From JAVBTR01 sp031556065 (GTDB taxonomy: Bacteria; Bacillota; Clostridia; Christensenellales; Aristaeellaceae), in NCBI GenBank assembly GCA_031556065.1, contig JAVBTR010000008.1:80192-144191 (forward strand): DNA of 64,000 nt. Reading direction: 5' to 3'. The notes below the pieces were generated by a model. That model made no database searches. It had not been told where the DNA came from and saw only the letters and a list, made by a program, of their open reading frames with translations. The position numbers were made by a program, and so were the translations under genes. Shown here one piece after another: positions 8,901 through 15,969 of the stretch; positions within the stretch are counted from its first letter, which is position 1; each line of letters starts with the position of its first letter.

Positions 8901-10348
8901 CCGATACGCGAATCGAGGTCAAAAATGAAGCAGGCGATGTAATATTCCGCGCCTACACGGATGAGAACGGCCAGCTTCCCAACATTCCCTTAACCCCCGG
9001 CATCTACACATTCAGGGAAATCTATGCGCCTGACGGATATTCACTAAGCGAGGCCATCATGGCCTTTTCCGTGGATGAGATAGGGAATGTCACAGGTGAT
9101 ACCGTTGTGCGGGATGACTTTACACGGTTCTCCATACTAAAGCAGGATGAGAACGGTCAGCCTTTGGCTGGAGTTATCTTTAGCTTGAGAAAGGATGATT
9201 ACTCAAAGCTGTTTACAGCGGTATCAGATGAAAACGGGTTGGTTACGTTTGAGAAGATTCCCTATGGCAAATATATAATAGAAGAAACCAAACCTTTACC
9301 CGGATACTTGAAGAACGATAGCCGTATCGAAATCACAGTGGATGGCACGTTTATCAACCTGTCTGAACCGTTGGAAACCGTCACCAACTGCCCTAATGAG
9401 GTTATCGTCAAAAAGATAGATCAGGATGGGATGCTTCTGGCAGATGCGACCTTTGCGCTTATCAATGCTGACGGTCAGCAAACCATGACTGCGGTTTCTG
9501 ATGAAGCTGGCATGGTCCGGTTCACGAAGGTTCCGTATGGGCTTTATACAATTCAAGAGATTGAAGCCCCGGCAGGGTATCTTTTGAACACAAAGCCTGT
9601 TGAATTGTCCCTTTTTGAGACGCACACCTTCACGGCAGAACCCATCGCTACGGTTGTGAATCAGCTAAAACGCATCCAGTTCATTAAGGTTGATACGGCT
9701 GGCAAGTTCTTGCCCGGTGTAGAGTTCAGCCTGATCGACGCTGCAACTGATGAAGTGGTCGAGGTAGTCACCAGCAACGTAAAGGGTGAGTTCCTCTTCA
9801 CCCAGTTTGACTACGGTGATTGGATTGTCAGTGAAACAGCAGTTCCCAATGGCTTCAACGCCATGGAGGACATCACATTCCATGTGGATGCTAATTGGAC
9901 GGAGCCTTCTCCCATCACCTGCGTGAATATCCCCAATCACTATGAATTTGTCAAAACGGATAAGAAAGGCAACCCGCTGGCAGGGGTTAAGTTCACGTTG
10001 GAAGATGCCGAGGGCAACATCATTCGCAACCTGGTATCTAGCACAGATGGCATTGTCAATGCAACGGATCTTACCCCCGGCACCTACATCATCCGTGAAA
10101 TCGAAACGTTGGAAGGGTATACCCGCACCGACGAAACGATTAAGGTAGTGATTGACGAACACTACATCGTACCAACAGAAATGTATCGCTTGGTCAACTA
10201 CCCCAATATACAGACTGGCGTTGACTTTGAGATGACACCTGTGATGTGGGTGGGTGCTCTCCTGTTGCTGGCCGGGGCTTCGCTGACCACGGCTTATAGT
10301 GTAAAGGAAAGCAGGAAGCGCAACAAGAAGAAACATCGCGGAAAATGA
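2969..10348 (+). CDS. Giant thioester / Cna-B (SpaA-type) surface adhesin
   Basis: A 2,459-residue surface protein. After a signal peptide (residues 1-32, ending NTFA) come an SH3-like region (about 110-190), a Pro/Glu/Asp-rich stretch (about 225-330), a second SH3-like region, and a probable thioester domain in which Cys507 (YCLEHT) and Gln582 (AGQFAIREV) would form the reactive bond. From about residue 750 there are some 16 Cna-B/SpaA-type domains, most with a Lys strand near the start (xIxKKD) and a Glu in an (E/K)xxAPxGY-like loop, as in self-forming isopeptide bonds. The C-terminus has NIQTG, a hydrophobic segment (about 2,418-2,440) and a Lys/Arg tail, the layout of a sortase signal without LPXTG. 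It probably acts in host or partner-cell attachment and stands next to its sortase. Confidence 0.9.
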   Translation: MRMQQIMKNKRFLALVMSLIMLISAMPMNTFAETDSIEKSAATEAVQPDVDEMDNIEVLSTPLATDAVIDGEASSDTVIEMVSHDTEQQENASEPEDEDAPTPAADAGNPLKQAIDANGHAYVLTAGLVKAYSNMQMTDHVYTINQGGTVLLVTQYIERDNASIVRVWFISAEDETFFAYIPANALTDTILKGDEVNMMADKLPSALISTSNGELYAFKVSGEKANAVIEIPTAATTQDETVQEPAAPMDESTPSSEPSEEPTQEPITEDAEPNDPTEEPLPADEEPDEPVETPAHSDEALEAPTDDPIEWLPVSDAPIETETPVVDAQTVQVGDYVAVTKQTRAFMSVDDTASDGYIGDLSLGVFVKAATVQVDAIEQDSLGRDWHKVKYMYGDDYADGTLKWTALGSIYVLAVETLGTAEQALSVTDYAFTTVPVRRAGMLLAATPMDGFTLKSINAPIGTFTAGQKNIHGSSGKDSDYKQIATAAGHGTVYATPHYLDGFAVYCLEHTMPGPGEGSGSNKQPTGPYMIVDMEAYTSGTSMKYKASTMHAIGWVLRHTYPFMALNRNDSDNETWSRVAGQFAIREVIKQMEGAQYVRDYWDMDNFYVASGQAPSVYLTYARWLAENGIAHGKITGKITTSNKSVVYENGTYKGTVTLSTDADLIRISTASGTITGNTAGKDSSYYYLKSGDTITVSFSTNGHTIVAESVSSDEEEANFLIGVPTVEIQDVLIPVEGYPYKLQDASVTFEILYGDVTVTKRRDRGDQRTLAGAQMQLYDSNGAVVGNPVTTDANGNATWTHLQYGTYFVAETSAPTGYQMDTSWLRVEINAGAVTSTFSNAPIFGSIRVIKKAGGKDIPLVGAKYELVTKAGSSYVRAKSVVDGSDLPVLTTDANGVVTWSGVVEYGEYYVHEIEAPQGYQLDNNYYLTNLSVQGVIEVTNAKDAPITGQIRIVKKDQLTKASLAGVEFTVTRLSAPASHNGVGVGDVVAVITTDANGVATTGWLEWGKYRVVESKVPAHYTDSHFSTEIEAYEHGKTYTIDVENEPTKGYIQIVKTDRLDRTPIEGVQFDIYYADEYGSGLAGTMTTNKDGVAISSALRKGKYVVKEHADPMGYVTELVELSATVKSDETTYLSASNQPIQGRIQIIKKDELTKDALAGAEFTITRVSGLPSHKGSNNGEVVAVITTDAYGVAISPLLTWGVYCITETKVPEHYVDNSFSVEVTIQDENLKTYEIGVTNEPTKGWLQLTKTDRQNGNPIEGVQFDIYYNDRYGEGLAGTMTTNKDGIAISEPLRKGKYIVREHGETAGYLFEEIIMDATVKSDETTELQATNCHVTVRLKLYKRDVDEYTGDNPNSAANAKPNKTLPKTANISAPAVRGDGILTGAEFQVLAGEDIKDRQGNVVYAKGAVVVQSIKTAGEDASVSTDELWPGVYEIVELNPPTGYQPSTSSIFVDARSAATQSTEAIITYEGLKTNEISYGVYALIKFMGDNEIHDDAGILETPEKGAEFQIYLKSAGSYENARKFERDYLTTNEYGYVMTKPLPYGLYILEQVKGKDGYAIKSPFTIFIKGTEDPAKPPILIINNEAIRFRLKFIKVDAETGNTITVANTAFKLKDADGNYVTQTVHYPKQATIDTFYTDESGEVTLPETVTYGMYFIEEFASPDGYLILTEELGVFVGNDTMNEPGEAYLLEIGIPNEPVKGRIVLDKKGLQLTGFETLTDVFGNEYQQPIFEEKYLAGAVFDIYASEDIIGKDGTCWYREHEYVDTIVTTANGSDASKELPLGKYFLLETSAPEGYVFADTWYEADLVFADNHTAVVENKVAVGNDYLPSEATLRKVKEVTQTVRTNDGTVKQIITNAPGRGFVFGLYNNVDIRFDGGTLMADSLVATGVTDENGKLTFSGYYPHGDYYIKEISCPKGWKLNPEHFAVSLIPDTMNEDDPIIRVSLQKPIHNELIYTPITLTKKEITGEETLPDTRIEVKNEAGDVIFRAYTDENGQLPNIPLTPGIYTFREIYAPDGYSLSEAIMAFSVDEIGNVTGDTVVRDDFTRFSILKQDENGQPLAGVIFSLRKDDYSKLFTAVSDENGLVTFEKIPYGKYIIEETKPLPGYLKNDSRIEITVDGTFINLSEPLETVTNCPNEVIVKKIDQDGMLLADATFALINADGQQTMTAVSDEAGMVRFTKVPYGLYTIQEIEAPAGYLLNTKPVELSLFETHTFTAEPIATVVNQLKRIQFIKVDTAGKFLPGVEFSLIDAATDEVVEVVTSNVKGEFLFTQFDYGDWIVSETAVPNGFNAMEDITFHVDANWTEPSPITCVNIPNHYEFVKTDKKGNPLAGVKFTLEDAEGNIIRNLVSSTDGIVNATDLTPGTYIIREIETLEGYTRTDETIKVVIDEHYIVPTEMYRLVNYPNIQTGVDFEMTPVMWVGALLLLAGASLTTAYSVKESRKRNKKKHRGK
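5815..6975 (+). repeat. Tandem duplication of a two-domain Cna-B unit inside the adhesin
   Basis: Two adjacent units of about 580 bp, roughly 5815-6396 and 6397-6975, each encode the same domain pair. The first member begins with GxIxIxKKDxLTK and the second with IxKTDR and contains EGVQFDIYY and LAGTMTTNKDG. The units are much more alike than the other Cna-B domains in the protein, which indicates a relatively recent internal duplication. The boundaries are approximate because they were placed by reading the protein. Confidence 0.8.
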
Positions 10349-10380
10349 TCCCCCAATAACCTTTCGATGTGTTTGAGAAA

Positions 10381-10416
10381 GCGCCGCAGGCAATCCTACG
10401 GCGCCTCTCTTTATTG
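10381..10416 (+). terminator. Terminator after the adhesin gene
   Basis: GCGCCG-(T/C)AGG-type arms (GCGCCGCAGG with CCTACGGCGC) form a stem with a small loop and are followed by CTCTCTTTATT. It lies 33 bases after the adhesin stop and ends the sortase-adhesin unit. The remaining 200 bases to the next gene are AT-rich and show no further gene. Confidence 0.75.
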
Positions 10417-10630
10417 GAGAACGAGGAGTTTTATCACATCTTATGCCTGTAGAATTCAGCTGCCTATGTTAGAGAAACGGTTTATGTAACATTGATAAGG
10501 CTCTAAAGGCTTTCAACGTTGGGGGTAGAGAATTTCGTATTTCTATGTTAATATTGGGTAAGAGAATTACGATAAAGTTGAAACTAGATAAAGAAGAACT
10601 AATGAATGAAAGACGTTTGGAGTGATACGT

Positions 10631-11506
10631 ATGGAAAACAAAATAAATTCAATACAAGCTTTTTCTAAAGTCAGTACATATTTAGACCTTCAGAAGTATC
10701 TCCAGGATAAAGCAACAGGGCTTAAAAATACCGAAAATGGAGCGCAACGCTACTTATGCCATTATACATCATTAAAGGCAGCTGTAGGAATCATAAAAAG
10801 TGGTAAATGGTATATAGGGTCGCCTATTGAAATGAATGATGGATTAGAATTGTCCCATGCAGATCGAGATGTATGGGAAAAGATTTTTTTTGCCAGCTTT
10901 ATGCTTGAACCTAAAGAGAGTATTGCCATGTGGAGTATGTATGCTCAGCCTTGGCCGGACGGGGTCATGATTCGCATTCCAGTTGAGGTTTTTAAAGAAT
11001 GGATGAAAAGCTCTCCCCAAATGAGCAGTGCCGATTCATCAACAAAACAAGCAAACCCTGACAATATAACCGATTTAGCACACTTGCGATTTCATGCTGT
11101 TGCCTATACAAACGCAGAGTCAAAAAACAAAGGTGAAATAGAGGAGCTTATTTGTGGTGGGCAAATAAATAATACATTGCATAATTCAATCCAATCAAAA
11201 GAACTTGTGGGATATATAAAAGACTGTGCATGGTCTTATGAAAACGAGTATAGAATGCGGATTGATATGAATAGCTTTTCAGCTTATAGGGGCATTGCCT
11301 TATCTGTTCCGGAGAAAGTTATTAATGCAATGGAAATAACTGCTGGGCCTCGATTTGAAGATGATTTATATTTTCGAATCGAAGAAGAAGTGGCCATTGC
11401 TGTAAGCTCTGATCGTTTAAAGAACAGCATCTTTCGTAATAAATTAAATTGGGTATATTGTGATAGTTGCCTACGTTTAAATTCAAAAAGCAAAGCATTA
11501 GTTTGA
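10631..11506 (+). CDS. DUF2971 domain protein, ICE cargo
   Basis: A 291-residue protein with the hallmarks of DUF2971: YLCHYTSLKAAVGIIKSG near the N-terminus, NDGLELSH, FFASFM followed by MWSMYA, and the late motif WSYENEYRMRI. The biochemical role of the family is not known to me with certainty; members often lie in accessory and defence-related regions. The ATG at 10631 is preferred because TTGGAG lies eight bases upstream; a GTG nine bases earlier overlaps that site. The gene and its flanks are visibly more AT-rich than the ICE genes on both sides, which suggests later acquisition. It is not part of the usual Tn1549 gene set. An inverted repeat (AAAGCATTA at 11492, TAATGCTTT at 11531, then T-rich) may terminate it. 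Confidence 0.75.
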   Translation: MENKINSIQAFSKVSTYLDLQKYLQDKATGLKNTENGAQRYLCHYTSLKAAVGIIKSGKWYIGSPIEMNDGLELSHADRDVWEKIFFASFMLEPKESIAMWSMYAQPWPDGVMIRIPVEVFKEWMKSSPQMSSADSSTKQANPDNITDLAHLRFHAVAYTNAESKNKGEIEELICGGQINNTLHNSIQSKELVGYIKDCAWSYENEYRMRIDMNSFSAYRGIALSVPEKVINAMEITAGPRFEDDLYFRIEEEVAIAVSSDRLKNSIFRNKLNWVYCDSCLRLNSKSKALV

Positions 11507-11607
11507 TATTGCGTATGGCCCCATAATACATAATGCTTTTTGTTTGAGCAATCGTTTGTGAACTTTTACTTGTCGATGAAACCCAGATGAATAAATGGCA
11601 ACCCCAA

Positions 11608-11633
11608 AGCGTCAATGATATGGCGCTTTTTTG
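11608..11633 (+). terminator. Rho-independent terminator upstream of pcfB
   Basis: AGCGTCA pairs with TGGCGCT (one G-U pair) around a 6-nt loop and is followed by six T residues. It would stop readthrough from the DUF2971 region before the conjugation genes. Confidence 0.7.
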
Positions 11634-11683
11634 TTGCATATGGCAAAGGTCATAGATAACCAGAATTTTAATAGGAGGATTAA

Positions 11684-11719
11684 ATGTACTACCTTCGTCG
11701 CTTGGTGGTTCCGCCCTAG
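11684..11719 (+). CDS. Possible 11-codon leader peptide upstream of pcfB
   Basis: A very short frame, ATG to TAG, encoding MYYLRRLVVPP, is preceded by a strong AGGAGG site seven bases before its ATG. It ends 35 bases before pcfB, which has its own AAAGGAGG. Such a well-placed start just upstream of the transfer genes could be a regulatory leader, but 11 codons can arise by chance and no attenuator structure is clear. Confidence 0.3.
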   Translation: MYYLRRLVVPP

Positions 11720-11754
11720 CAACAAGTATCACCACATTAAAGGAGGAAAATTTC

Positions 11755-12228
11755 ATGCAAGAGGATATTGAACATCGTAGCATCACTATGGTTATCAATG
11801 GCGGCAAGTTTTCGGGCCGATTGCTTAAAAAGGGTATTGCTAAGCTGCTTGCATTGATGAAAAACAAGCATCAGAAGCATAAGGATGTAACCCCTCATGG
11901 CAAGCAGTCTGTAAAAAAGCTGATTGGCCAGAACCAGGGCGTAAGCAATATTGAAGTTACAGATGATGGCATTAAAGAGTTTGAGCGCATCGCCCGTAAA
12001 TACGGCGTAGATTTTGCGATCAAAAAGGTAGACGGCGAACAGCCCAAACACCTGGTGTTTTTTAAAGCCAGGGATGCGGATGCGTTGACCTCCGCTTTTC
12101 AGGAATACACCGGTATGCGCATGAAAAAAGAGGAGCGTCCGTCTGTGCTGAAACTGCTGAATCACTTCAAATCCCTGATGCCCGGTCGTGATCCGGTGAA
12201 GAACAAAGAAAAGGAGATCAGCAGATGA
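11755..12228 (+). CDS. pcfB: PcfB family conjugation protein (DUF3801)
   Basis: A 157-residue basic, soluble protein of the PcfB/DUF3801 family. The central pattern ...FERIARKYGVDFAIKK...KHLVFFKARDADALTSAF is characteristic. In enterococcal pCF10, PcfB is an accessory factor that works with the coupling protein PcfC in delivering substrate DNA to the type IV secretion channel. Its stop overlaps the virD4 start as ATGA, which fits a coupled pair. Because virD4 is broken here, PcfB probably has no working partner unless one is supplied in trans. Confidence 0.85.
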   Translation: MQEDIEHRSITMVINGGKFSGRLLKKGIAKLLALMKNKHQKHKDVTPHGKQSVKKLIGQNQGVSNIEVTDDGIKEFERIARKYGVDFAIKKVDGEQPKHLVFFKARDADALTSAFQEYTGMRMKKEERPSVLKLLNHFKSLMPGRDPVKNKEKEISR

Positions 12229-12743
12229 ATACTAAAAAGCTGCTGATCCTGAACCTGCCCTATATCCTGATCGGCTTATACGCCACAAAACTTGGGCAAG
12301 CATGGCGATTGGCAGAGGGCGCGGACTTTTCTGCGAAATTCCTTCACCTTGGGGATGGTTTTACGGCTGCTTTTCAATCGGTTTTACCGAGCTTTCATCC
12401 GTCTGATATATTGATTGGACTGCTGCTAAGCGTATTTTTACGGTTGGCCGTATACATGAAAGGAAAGAACGCCAAGAAGTATCGCCACAATGTAGAATAT
12501 GGCTCCGCCCGATGGGGAAAGGCTGAGGATATCAAGCCTTATATGGATCCTGATTTCGAGAAAAACATTATCCTCACGCAAACGGAAAGGCTCACCATGA
12601 ACAACCGCCCCACAGATCCTCGAACAGCCCGGAATAAAAACGTGCTGATCATTGGTGGTTCTGGCAGTGGTAAAACTCGCTTTTGGCTGAAACCAAATTT
12701 GATGCAAATGCATTCATCCTACGTTATAACCGATCCCAAGGGC
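12225..12743 (+). pseudogene. virD4/traG-like coupling protein, 5' fragment (residues 1-173)
   Basis: The first 173 codons of a VirD4/TraG/PcfC-type coupling ATPase. Two hydrophobic segments (about 5-22 and 62-77) are followed by the Walker A box GGSGSGKTRF and the sequence VITDPKG, where homology stops. The frame then runs only three codons (YND) into foreign DNA. The continuation, starting SIAVECGK, is found at 36,566 after 23.8 kb. The Walker B region is in neither fragment. The gene is therefore interrupted and the ICE has lost its own coupling protein. It overlaps pcfB by four bases. Confidence 0.9.
12735..12743 (+). repeat. Left copy of the 9-bp direct repeat CCCAAGGGC bounding the 23.8-kb element
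   Basis: CCCAAGGGC at this site encodes the P-K-G of VirD4 DPKG. The same nine bases recur at 36557-36565 where the VirD4 sequence resumes. This is what a large serine recombinase leaves when its circular element integrates at a short shared core. Confidence 0.85.
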
Positions 12744-12781
12744 TACAATGATTGAGGACAGATAAATTACACATAATCTAT

Positions 12782-14581
12782 ATGGAGGGAGGAATTACCA
12801 TAGCTCAGATTAAAAAGCACACGGCTCTGTATGAGAGATTGTCCAGAGATGATGAACTGCTAGGTGAATCCAACAGCATCAAAAATCAAAAGGCCTATCT
12901 CGAGGAGTATGCTCATTCAAAGGGTTTTACTCACATTAGGCACTATACGGATGATGGTTATAGCGGAACCAATTTTGAACGCCCCGGATTTAAGGCTATG
13001 ATTGCCGCGGTTGAAGCCGGAGAAGTCGATACGGTATGTGTTAAGGATTTATCCCGTTTCGGTCGCAACTACCTGAAGGTTGGTATCTACACGGAGATCC
13101 TTTTCCCCGAAAAAAACGTCCGCTTTATTGCTATCAACAACAATGTGGACAGCGATAATCCAACAGATAATGACTTCGTTCCATTTTTGAACATTATGAA
13201 TGAATACTACGCAAAAGATGCCAGTAATAAAATTCGTTCCGTGTTCAAAGGAAGAATGCAAAGCGGAAATCGTTGCAGCGGCAGTATTCCATATGGATAT
13301 ACGCGGTTGCCTGGTGACAAACAGACGCTTATAGTCGATGACGAAGCTGCGGAAGTTGTTCGCCGCATCTATCGGATGGCATTGAATGGATGCGGAAGCA
13401 AAGAGATTGCCGATACCCTATCATCTGATAAAGTGCTTATCCCATCAGCTTATCAGGAAATCAATTGCCCGGAGAATTGTCGAAACCATAGCTACCACGA
13501 TCCATATAGATGGAATGTAACCACCATAGGCTACATTCTCTCCAGGCAGGAATACATGGGACACGTTGTGCTGGGCAAAACCATTCGTCCAAATTTCAAA
13601 TCCAAGAAAAGGCGCATGGCTACGCCAGACGAGTTGATGATCTTCCCAAATATGCACGAAGCCATTATTGATGAAGAAACTTGGCATACCGTTCAGCGTG
13701 TAAAAAAGAAGGGTAAAAAGAAACTTGCCAATGGAACCTACTCTCATCGAATGTCGGGGTTGGTTTTCTGTGCTGACTGCGGGGCAAGGTTAAGCTATCG
13801 AAGTCCCGCATCCCAAAATCGCCCAGATGGGAAAACATATGATGCAGATAGTGCCTTTATTTGCTCGAGTTATCGTCAGACGTATAAGGATTGCACCATG
13901 CACTTTATCAAAGCATCGGTTTTAGAAGCGTTGGCATTGGATGCTGTTCAGAAAATTTCCGCTCATGCGTTGGAGAATGAGGATGCCTTCATTGCGAAAA
14001 TACGCAGCCAATGGGATGCTTCACAGATAGACACCTCTGGCGCGAGCAAAAAGGAACTTAATGCAGCTCAAAAACGAATTTCCGAATTAGATGTTTTAGT
14101 GAAGGGTCTGTACGAAAGCAATGCGTCCGGAAAGCTGACAGATAGGCAGTTTCAAAAGCTCCTGATACAATATGATAATGAACAGCTATCCCTCGAAAAC
14201 AAAGTAAACGAGCTCAGCGCTTTGCTGGAAGAAAACGACAGCAAGAACGCACAGCCAAAGAAATTCGTAGCTCTGATTAGGAAATACCGTGACTACGCTG
14301 AATTGAGTGATGCGATGCTCAATGAGTTCATTGAAAAAATCGTTGTACATGAAGCAGATAAATCTACCGGGGACCGCCTTCAGCGTGTAGATATTTACTT
14401 CAACTTTATTGGGCAGTATGAAATGCCGATGGAGAAAATCGTTACGCCAGAAGAAATGGTTAAAGAAGCAAAAGCGCTTGCCGCCCGAAACAGAGAGCGC
14501 GAACAAAATAAGCTTCGAATGCGACGGGTAAGGGCAGCGCAAAAGGCAAAGGAGGGAGAACAAACAGCATGGGCACGTTAA
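12782..14581 (+). CDS. Large serine recombinase (TnpX-like) of the 23.8-kb element
   Basis: About 599 residues. The resolvase domain begins YERLSRDDE with the catalytic Ser21 (numbered from the ATG at 12782) and continues VKDLSRFGRN. It is followed by the recombinase domain (about 180-290), a zinc ribbon (FCADCGAR ... CSSY ... DC), a coiled coil (about 420-470) and a C-terminal DUF4368-type region (EFIEKIVVHEAD ... VDIYFNFIGQYE). It should excise and insert the element at the 9-bp core. The start is odd: a strong GGAGGGAGG is followed seven bases later by ATA (12800), where homologues would be expected to have ATG. The in-frame ATG at 12782 overlaps the ribosome binding site itself, and a TTG lies at 12752. 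Expression may be weak. Confidence 0.88.
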   Translation: MEGGITIAQIKKHTALYERLSRDDELLGESNSIKNQKAYLEEYAHSKGFTHIRHYTDDGYSGTNFERPGFKAMIAAVEAGEVDTVCVKDLSRFGRNYLKVGIYTEILFPEKNVRFIAINNNVDSDNPTDNDFVPFLNIMNEYYAKDASNKIRSVFKGRMQSGNRCSGSIPYGYTRLPGDKQTLIVDDEAAEVVRRIYRMALNGCGSKEIADTLSSDKVLIPSAYQEINCPENCRNHSYHDPYRWNVTTIGYILSRQEYMGHVVLGKTIRPNFKSKKRRMATPDELMIFPNMHEAIIDEETWHTVQRVKKKGKKKLANGTYSHRMSGLVFCADCGARLSYRSPASQNRPDGKTYDADSAFICSSYRQTYKDCTMHFIKASVLEALALDAVQKISAHALENEDAFIAKIRSQWDASQIDTSGASKKELNAAQKRISELDVLVKGLYESNASGKLTDRQFQKLLIQYDNEQLSLENKVNELSALLEENDSKNAQPKKFVALIRKYRDYAELSDAMLNEFIEKIVVHEADKSTGDRLQRVDIYFNFIGQYEMPMEKIVTPEEMVKEAKALAARNREREQNKLRMRRVRAAQKAKEGEQTAWAR

Positions 14582-14949
14582 AACCCACGATCCGTGCAAA
14601 CGGTATTGACTATGTTCTTGTCGGCGACTACTATCTGCCATGTATTGAGTTTTCAAAGGATACCCGCCCCGTTGGCCACTTTGGAAGGCTTCATAGGTAT
14701 TATTTGCAACAGAGACATCCCGTTCAATATTCCACATTGATTTTATCTGACAAGCTTCATTCTTACCTGGCCGATTTAAATGAACAGGCTAACGAACGGT
14801 ATCATATCCTCATCAATCAGATGATGGAAACCGAAGGCGTGACCGAATCCCTCAAATCATCCAATCAAATGCTATGGGTACAATCTATGAACTCCATTCA
14901 AAACAGGGCTATGGAAATCATCAAAAGTGAAATGGTGTATTGTGATTGA
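14569..14949 (+). CDS. tnpV: Transposon-encoded protein TnpV
   Basis: A 126-residue protein with the TnpV layout: IDYVLVGDYYLPCI at the N-terminus, GRLHRYYLQQRHP in the middle and a helical C-terminus with QMLWVQSMNSIQNRA. TnpV is a conserved gene of Tn4451-type elements; its precise role is unknown to me. It overlaps the end of the recombinase gene by 13 bases and has GGAGGGAG ten bases before its ATG, so the two are co-translated. Confidence 0.85.
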   Translation: MGTLKPTIRANGIDYVLVGDYYLPCIEFSKDTRPVGHFGRLHRYYLQQRHPVQYSTLILSDKLHSYLADLNEQANERYHILINQMMETEGVTESLKSSNQMLWVQSMNSIQNRAMEIIKSEMVYCD

Positions 14950-14979
14950 GCAGATCTTGTAGTGTTCATCTATATAAAG

Positions 14980-15015
14980 AGCCCCCTAACGGCAAGTCGA
15001 TACCGTTATGGGGCT
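14980..15015 (+). terminator. Hairpin after tnpV
   Basis: AGCCCCCTAACGG pairs with CCGTTATGGGGCT (one mismatch) around a 10-nt loop. It lies between the convergent tnpV and DUF6809 genes and probably terminates both; no clear T-run follows on the plus strand. Confidence 0.6.
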
Positions 15016-15077
15016 TATGTATTGGGCATTATTCTGTTTTCAGAAGTCTGGAACCATGATTAAACTCCAGCATTACA

Positions 15078-15368
15078 CTACGCATTGATAATTGATTCTT
15101 TCTTTTCCAGAACCTCCATCATCAGAAGCGCACCCAGCGTAAATCCATGGGAGTAAATCTGCACTTCCTCGTCAAATGCAACCTGCATATACATTTCTTC
15201 CAAGTGCTTAAATGTCTTGCCATCTTCGCTGGATATGGTTTCAATGAATTGCTGCTTTTCTCTTTGATATTTTTCCATAAGTGCCTTGTGTTCTTTAGTG
15301 TGAACAGTGCGCCGTTCCCACGGGATAATCTCACCCTCAAATAGGGCTTCCATAATTGAATATGACAT
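15078..15368 (-). CDS. DUF6809 family small protein
   Basis: A 96-residue protein with the pattern MEALFEGEIIPWER at the start and FTLGALLMMEVL near the end, as in the DUF6809 proteins that recur in clostridial mobile elements. No enzyme motif is visible and no function is claimed. The ATG at 15368 is preceded by GAAAGGATG; a TTG two codons upstream is the alternative. It points towards tnpV and shares a terminator region with it. Confidence 0.55.
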   Translation of the reverse strand: MSYSIMEALFEGEIIPWERRTVHTKEHKALMEKYQREKQQFIETISSEDGKTFKHLEEMYMQVAFDEEVQIYSHGFTLGALLMMEVLEKKESIINA

Positions 15369-15516
15369 GTACAATCATCCTTTCTTCGTTGTTATCCCAA
15401 CAATGCTTGAAAGAAATCTTGACGCATGATACAATATTTGCGTCGCTTTTGCTTTCGAGCAATCGTCGGCTGGGGAAGTGGCGGCTATCTTTTGCGAGAG
15501 TGTTCCGCCGCTTCCA

Positions 15517-15699
15517 TCATTTTTTCTCTTGCAGGCTCTCATACAGACTATGAACACCGCGCCGTAATACCTCAGAGCGTGTGATGCTGAGTTTTGACAT
15601 GCAGAACTCAATCATTTCCATCGTTTCCTTGTCAGCCCTTGTTTTGATTTGGGTATCTAACGGCTTTTCTGGATGAGGCCCCGGTTTTTTTCGTGCCAA
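15517..15699 (-). CDS. Small ribbon-helix-helix (CopG-like) regulator
   Basis: Sixty residues starting ARKKPGPHPEKPLDTQIKTR and continuing with a short helix-turn-helix pattern (ETMEMIEFCMSKLSITRSEVLRRG split over about 25-48). This resembles the small RHH proteins of Tn4451-like elements, which may regulate the recombinase or act in mobilisation. The TTG at 15699 has GGAGGTG eight bases upstream and gives the family-like start; an ATG at 15714 would overlap that site. It lies about 150 bases upstream of the DUF6809 gene on the same strand. Confidence 0.6.
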   Translation of the reverse strand: MARKKPGPHPEKPLDTQIKTRADKETMEMIEFCMSKLSITRSEVLRRGVHSLYESLQEKK

Positions 15700-15890
15700 C
15701 GACTTCACCTCCATTTTGGGGCACGAGTTAATTGTACAACTCGGACCCCAAGATGTCAAGGTTCTTTTTGAGTTTGCTTATACACCAAGGTCGTGAAGAC
15801 GATAGACCGTGTGCGGACTTACTTGATTAGCGAAGGAAACAAATGGGCTGCGCTACTTTCACAAACCAGAATGAGAGAAACAAGAGCTAG

Positions 15891-15931
15891 CAAAAATCAG
15901 TTGCTGACAAATTGTAAGCAACTGATTTTTG
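15891..15931 (-). terminator. Perfect 15-bp inverted repeat downstream of the ATPase gene
   Basis: CAAAAATCAGTTGCT and AGCAACTGATTTTTG are exact reverse complements around an 11-nt loop. Each arm ends in a T-run on one strand, so it can act as a bidirectional terminator; on the minus strand it closes the DUF4143 ATPase gene. The stretch 15700-15969 shows nothing else convincing. Confidence 0.75.
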
Positions 15932-15969
15932 TTTTACAAGAAGTATGATTGATCTGCCAATGCAAACCT

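Noticed and set aside
9665..10393. Long minus-strand frames within the adhesin gene
   Set aside because: They mirror the repeated coding sequence on the plus strand, have no ribosome binding sites and no recognisable protein; they are antisense shadows.
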